Source: Iodobacter violaceini
GTDB taxonomy: Bacteria; Pseudomonadota; Gammaproteobacteria; Burkholderiales; Chitinibacteraceae
Assembly (NCBI RefSeq): GCF_011601265.1
Contig: NZ_JAAOLX010000006.1
Coordinates: forward strand, 277,481 to 341,480
Direction: 5' to 3'
DNA length: 64,000 nt
The notes beneath the pieces were generated by a model, which searched no databases, was not told the DNA's origin, and worked only from the letters and a program-made list of their open reading frames with translations. Positions 60,522-64,000 of the stretch are shown here, piece after piece. How positions within the stretch are numbered: the first letter of the stretch is position 1; every line of letters starts with the position of its first letter. Position numbers and translations under genes: made by a program.

Positions 60522-60539
60522 GATCGGCGGCATGTGCGG

Positions 60540-60555
60540 CTGTACTTGGGTACAG
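60540..60555. promoter_or_regulatory. CTGT-N8-ACAG dyad upstream of the adhesin
   Basis: CTGTACTTGGGTACAG has perfect 6-bp arms (CTGTAC/GTACAG) round TTGG, 60 bp before the adhesin ATG. It fits both the LexA-box consensus CTGT-N8-ACAG and the general shape of a lux box. The LuxR-type regulator is encoded directly upstream. Confidence 0.55.
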
Positions 60556-60615
60556 TAGGCATTCACATGGGATGAGTCTAGCCTGAAGCTTAACTTATTC
60601 ACTGGTTGAACGATC

Positions 60616-63600
60616 ATGGCCGAGCAAATTAGTGTAAGCAAACCAAACGTGACTGTTGTGCACATCGATGGCAGCGTTTTTTTGCGGGATGCAACCGGAA
60701 AGTCTGTGCCTTTAAAAGAAGGCCAGCAGTTGAATGAGAATGAAATATTTGTAACCTCCGCCGATGGCCGGGTGCAGCTGCTTATGCCTAATGGCGAGCT
60801 GCTTGAAATCGGTGGTGATCGTACCGTCCAGGTAGATGCTCAGATGCTGGGCAGTGAGCCAGCTGATGCGGCATCTGCTGCTATTGCAGATCTCAACGGC
60901 TCAACAGGAAAAATTGTCGCCGCTACCCCCATTGATGCAGCCGCTGCCGAGGCTCTGTTAGAACAAGAAGCAACTGCGGCAGGCTTAGGCGGTGGACAAG
61001 GAGGAGAAGGCCACTCCTTTGTAGAATTAAGCCGCATTGCTGAAGGTGTTAACCCCTTAGCATTTAACTTTGCAGTCTCTGATTCAGGCACGCTTGATTT
61101 ACCACTGATAACGGCTTTGCCGGTTCAGCCCAGCCCTAATCCGGCCATTCTTGGTGCAGATACAGTCAGTGGTGCAGAAGACTCCGCTATTACAGGCAAT
61201 GTGCTCACTAATGACAGCGATGCAGACGGGCCATTGACTGTTACAGGCTTTACAGTAGCGGGTCTGGCAGATGCTTTTACTGCCAGCCAGGCCGCAACGA
61301 TTCCAAATATTGGAACATTACTCATTGCGCCTAATGGTGATTTCACCTTTACACCAGTTGCGAATTACAACGGCCCGGTGCCTGTCATTACTTACAGCGT
61401 TATCGATCCCGTTGGCGGCACTGGCAGCAGCACTCTTACGCTTACAGTAACGCCTGTTGATGATCCGGCAAATCTGCAGGCTGATAGCGCAACAATTCTT
61501 GAAGACACACCCGCTACAGGCAATGTGTTAAGCAACGATAGTGATCCTGATGGTGCATTAACCGTAACAGGCTTCACCGTCGCTGGGTTGCCAGATTCCT
61601 TTACAGTGGGCCAGCCAGCCAGTATTCCCAATGTAGGTACTTTAATTATCGCCCCCAATGGCGATTACACCTTTACTCCTGTTGCAAACTACAATGGCCC
61701 GGTCCCTGTTATTACCTATAACGTGGCAGACCCGCAGGGAGGCACAGGCAGCAGCACCTTAACGTTAACGATTACCCCAGTTGATGATCCTGCAAATTTA
61801 CAGGCAGATAGTGCAACAGTCCTGGAAGACACACCTGCCACAGGCAATGTTTTAAGCAATGATAGTGATCCGGATGGCCCGCTTACAGTTACTGGCTTTA
61901 CTATTGCTGGTCTGCCGGGCACGTTTACACCGGGCCAGGCTGCAGTCATTCCTGATGTGGGTAGCCTGGTGATTGCCCCAAATGGTGATTACACCTTTAC
62001 TCCTGTTGAAAATTACAATGGCCAGGTACCTGTTGTTACCTACAACGTAATCGATCCTGCTGGCGGAACAGGCAGCAGCACGCTGACGCTGACCGTTACT
62101 CCGGTTGATGATCCTGTCATCAGTCAGATCGAAGTCGGCAATCCGGGTGTGGCGGATGACAATGTGGTGGAAGGCAATAACCTTGTCTTCAATGTCTCAC
62201 TGAGCACCGCCACCACCAAAGCAGAAACCTATGCCTTTAACCTGGGTGGCGGATCAGCGAGTGCAGCCGATTACGGCACAGCCACCTTCAGCAATGGCGT
62301 GACTTACAACGCAACCACCGGCCTGATCACCGTGCCTGCAGGCGTGACCAACTTCGCCGTTACTCTGCCAACCGTGGATGACGCACTGGTTGAAATCACC
62401 CCGGAAACCGTTCCTCTGACTATTGGCGGCGTGAGCGCCACCGGCGGAATTCTGGATAACGACAGCCCGGCCATTACCGGCATCGAAGTCGGCAATCCGG
62501 GTGTGGCGGATGACAATGTGGTGGAAGGCAATAACCTTGTCTTCAATGTTTCGCTCAGCACCGCCACCACCAAACCAGAAACCTATGCCTTTAACCTGGG
62601 TGGCGGATCAGCGAGTGCAGCCGATTACGGCACAGCCACCTTCAGCAATGGCGTCACCTACAACGCAACTACGGGTCTGATCACCGTGCCTGCAGGCGTG
62701 ACCAACTTCGCCGTCACTCTGCCAACCGTGGATGACGCACTGGTTGAAATCACCCCGGAAACCGTTCCTCTGACTATTGGTGGCGTGAGCGCCACCGGCG
62801 GGATTCTGGACAACGACAGCCCGGCCATTACCGGCATCGAAGTCGGCAATCCGGGTGTGGCGGATGACAATGTGGTGGAAGGTAATAACCTTGTCTTCAA
62901 TGTTTCGCTCAGCACCGCCACCACCAAAGCAGAAACCTATGCCTTTAACCTGGGTGGCGGATCAGCAAGTGCAGCCGATTACGGCACCGCCACCTTTAGC
63001 AACGGCGTGACCTACAACCCAACCACGGGTCTGATCACCGTGCCTGCAGGCGTGACCAACTTCGCCGTCACTCTGCCAACGGTGGATGACGCGCTGGTTG
63101 AAATCACCCCGGAAACCGTTCCTCTGACTATTGGCGGCGTGAGCGCCACCGGCGGAATTCTGGACAACGACAGCCCGGCCATTACCGGCATCGAAGTCGG
63201 CAATCCGGGTGTGGCGGATGACAATGTGGTGGAAGGCAATAATCTTGTCTTCAATGTTTCGCTCAGCACCGCCACCACCAAAGCAGAAACCTATGCCTTT
63301 AACCTGGGTGGCGGATCAGCGAGTGCAGCCGATTACGGCACAGCCACCTTCAGCAATGGCGTGACCTACAACCCAACTACGGGTCTGATCACCGTGCCTG
63401 CTGGCGTGACCAACTTCGCCGTCACTCTGCCAACCGTGGATGACGCACTGGTTGAAATCACCCCGGAAACCGTTCCTCTGACTATTGGTGGCGTGAGCGC
63501 CACTGGCGGGATTCTGGACAACGACAGCCCGGCCATTACCGGCATCGAAGTCGGCAATCCGGGTGTGGCGGATGACAATGTGGTGGAAGGTAATAACCTT

Positions 63601-64000
63601 GTCTTCAATGTTTCGCTCAGCACCGCCACCACCAAAGCAGAAACCTATGCCTTTAACCTGGGTGGCGGATCAGCAAGTGCAGCCGATTACGGCACCGCCA
63701 CCTTTAGCAACGGCGTGACCTACAACCCAACCACGGGTCTGATCACCGTGCCTGCAGGCGTGACCAACTTCGCCGTCACTCTGCCAACGGTGGATGACGC
63801 ACTGGTTGAAATCACCCCGGAAACCGTTCCTCTGACCATTGGCGGCGTGAGCGCCACCGGCGGAATTCTGGACAACGACAGCCCGGCCATTACCGGCATC
63901 GAAGTCGGCAATCCGGGTGTGGCGGATGACAATGTGGTGGAAGGTAATAACCTTGTCTTCAATGTTTCGCTCAGCACCGCCACCACCAAAGCAGAAACCT
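60616..64000 (+). CDS. Giant LapA-like repetitive adhesin (N-terminal part)
   Basis: Open from ATG 60616 to the window edge, 1128 codons with no stop. Residues 1 to about 130 form a LapA-type retention module. It contains VTVVHIDGSVFLRD, GQQLNENEIFVTSADGRVQL and a TAAG at residues 120-123 (EATAAGLGGG), the motif cleaved by LapG. Three 108-residue repeats follow with the cadherin-like GNVLxNDSDxDGxLTVTGF pattern (about 61132-62103). Then come at least five 118-residue Calx-beta-like repeats beginning IEVGNPGVADDNVVEGNNLVFNVSL. The retained N-terminus plugs the outer-membrane pore and the repeats extend outward in related proteins. The C-terminal RTX secretion signal would lie beyond the window. 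Confidence 0.93.
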   Translation, partial: MAEQISVSKPNVTVVHIDGSVFLRDATGKSVPLKEGQQLNENEIFVTSADGRVQLLMPNGELLEIGGDRTVQVDAQMLGSEPADAASAAIADLNGSTGKIVAATPIDAAAAEALLEQEATAAGLGGGQGGEGHSFVELSRIAEGVNPLAFNFAVSDSGTLDLPLITALPVQPSPNPAILGADTVSGAEDSAITGNVLTNDSDADGPLTVTGFTVAGLADAFTASQAATIPNIGTLLIAPNGDFTFTPVANYNGPVPVITYSVIDPVGGTGSSTLTLTVTPVDDPANLQADSATILEDTPATGNVLSNDSDPDGALTVTGFTVAGLPDSFTVGQPASIPNVGTLIIAPNGDYTFTPVANYNGPVPVITYNVADPQGGTGSSTLTLTITPVDDPANLQADSATVLEDTPATGNVLSNDSDPDGPLTVTGFTIAGLPGTFTPGQAAVIPDVGSLVIAPNGDYTFTPVENYNGQVPVVTYNVIDPAGGTGSSTLTLTVTPVDDPVISQIEVGNPGVADDNVVEGNNLVFNVSLSTATTKAETYAFNLGGGSASAADYGTATFSNGVTYNATTGLITVPAGVTNFAVTLPTVDDALVEITPETVPLTIGGVSATGGILDNDSPAITGIEVGNPGVADDNVVEGNNLVFNVSLSTATTKPETYAFNLGGGSASAADYGTATFSNGVTYNATTGLITVPAGVTNFAVTLPTVDDALVEITPETVPLTIGGVSATGGILDNDSPAITGIEVGNPGVADDNVVEGNNLVFNVSLSTATTKAETYAFNLGGGSASAADYGTATFSNGVTYNPTTGLITVPAGVTNFAVTLPTVDDALVEITPETVPLTIGGVSATGGILDNDSPAITGIEVGNPGVADDNVVEGNNLVFNVSLSTATTKAETYAFNLGGGSASAADYGTATFSNGVTYNPTTGLITVPAGVTNFAVTLPTVDDALVEITPETVPLTIGGVSATGGILDNDSPAITGIEVGNPGVADDNVVEGNNLVFNVSLSTATTKAETYAFNLGGGSASAADYGTATFSNGVTYNPTTGLITVPAGVTNFAVTLPTVDDALVEITPETVPLTIGGVSATGGILDNDSPAITGIEVGNPGVADDNVVEGNNLVFNVSLSTATTKAET
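61132..62103 (+). repeat. Three 324-bp cadherin-like tandem repeats in the adhesin
   Basis: GTTGATGATCC recurs at 61456, 61780 and 62104, exactly 324 bp apart. The units are clearly diverged in DNA sequence, so they are older than the 354-bp repeats that follow. Confidence 0.9.
62128..64000 (+). repeat. 354-bp near-identical tandem repeats in the adhesin
   Basis: ATCGAAGTCGGCAATCCGGG recurs at 62128, 62482, 62836, 63190, 63544 and 63898, exactly 354 bp (118 codons) apart. Five full units and part of a sixth are present. Differences are scattered single bases, for example AAAGCAGAA against AAACCAGAA, and AACGCAACC against AACCCAACC. The array continues past the window edge. Confidence 0.97.

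Noticed and set aside
62304..63989. Five 89-residue minus-strand ORFs at exact 354-bp intervals
   Set aside because: They are shadows of the adhesin repeats on the plus strand, where the frame is open throughout and matches known repeat types.
62128..64000. Regularly spaced repeats suggesting a CRISPR array
   Set aside because: Units are 354 bp, coding and nearly identical across their whole length, with no short repeat/unique spacer pattern and no cas genes.

Overview
The window looks like an origin-proximal stretch of the chromosome of a betaproteobacterium of order Neisseriales, most likely near Chitinibacteraceae/Iodobacter. This rests on gene order (thiD-rubredoxin-hemL, xth/pyrE, mnmG-rsmG-parA-parB-atpIBEFHAGDC, hemCDXY, polA-DUF2782-thrB) and protein style; no database search was possible. 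Most of it is dense core genome with moderate G+C. The last 8 kb is a biofilm-type surface adhesin locus. Region by region: 0-5.4 kb holds an AraC-type regulator cut by the left edge, thiD, a short rubredoxin, a lipoprotein metalloprotease, hemJ, a CYTH phosphatase, hemL and an AT-rich TlpA-like gene. A perfect parS site fills the gap between thiD and the regulator. At 5.4-5.7 kb four perfect DnaA boxes lie beside an AT-rich stretch, forming an oriC-like element upstream of rbgA/ylqF. 6.7-8.1 kb is the zapB-like/zapA/6S RNA/5-FCL synthetase cluster. 8.3-13.1 kb is a GlcNAc-type PTS: an EIIA-HPr-EI fusion, a stand-alone EIIB-like protein lacking the active cysteine, and an EIIC-EIIB-EIIB' permease whose last domain also lacks it. 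13-21 kb is mixed metabolism (dioxygenase, pspC, fadH, ampG-like, xth, pyrE, polyphosphate glucokinase). 21.7-33.1 kb is mnmG-rsmG, a 160-bp inverted-repeat element, parAB and the complete F-type ATP synthase operon behind a strong promoter. 33-44 kb has a chemoreceptor, an M32 carboxypeptidase, glmU, a pseudouridine synthase, ychF, yggX, ppk1, sixA and a 52-residue unannotated small gene. 44-53 kb, mostly minus strand, is hemCDXY, a fimV-like gene and polA. 53.5-56.1 kb is DUF2782, thrB and a GlcD-like oxidase. 56.2-64 kb is a LapBC-like type I secretion pair, a LuxR-type regulator with an atypical receiver, and the first 1128 codons of a giant LapA-like adhesin with a retention module, a TAAG candidate LapG site, three 324-bp repeats and more than five near-identical 354-bp repeats. 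How the genes fit together: ParA, ParB, parS and the DnaA-box cluster lie within 26 kb and fit a chromosome-segregation/origin domain. The PTS genes would import and phosphorylate N-acetylglucosamine, as expected for a chitin-associated bacterium. The secretion pair, regulator and adhesin form one surface-attachment unit, with a perfect CTGT-N8-ACAG dyad just upstream of the adhesin that could be a lux-type or LexA-type operator. I saw no tRNA or rRNA genes, CRISPR arrays, prophage or intact insertion sequences. The most noteworthy items are the parS/DnaA-box arrangement, the cysteine-less EIIB domains, and the adhesin locus with its operator-like dyad.
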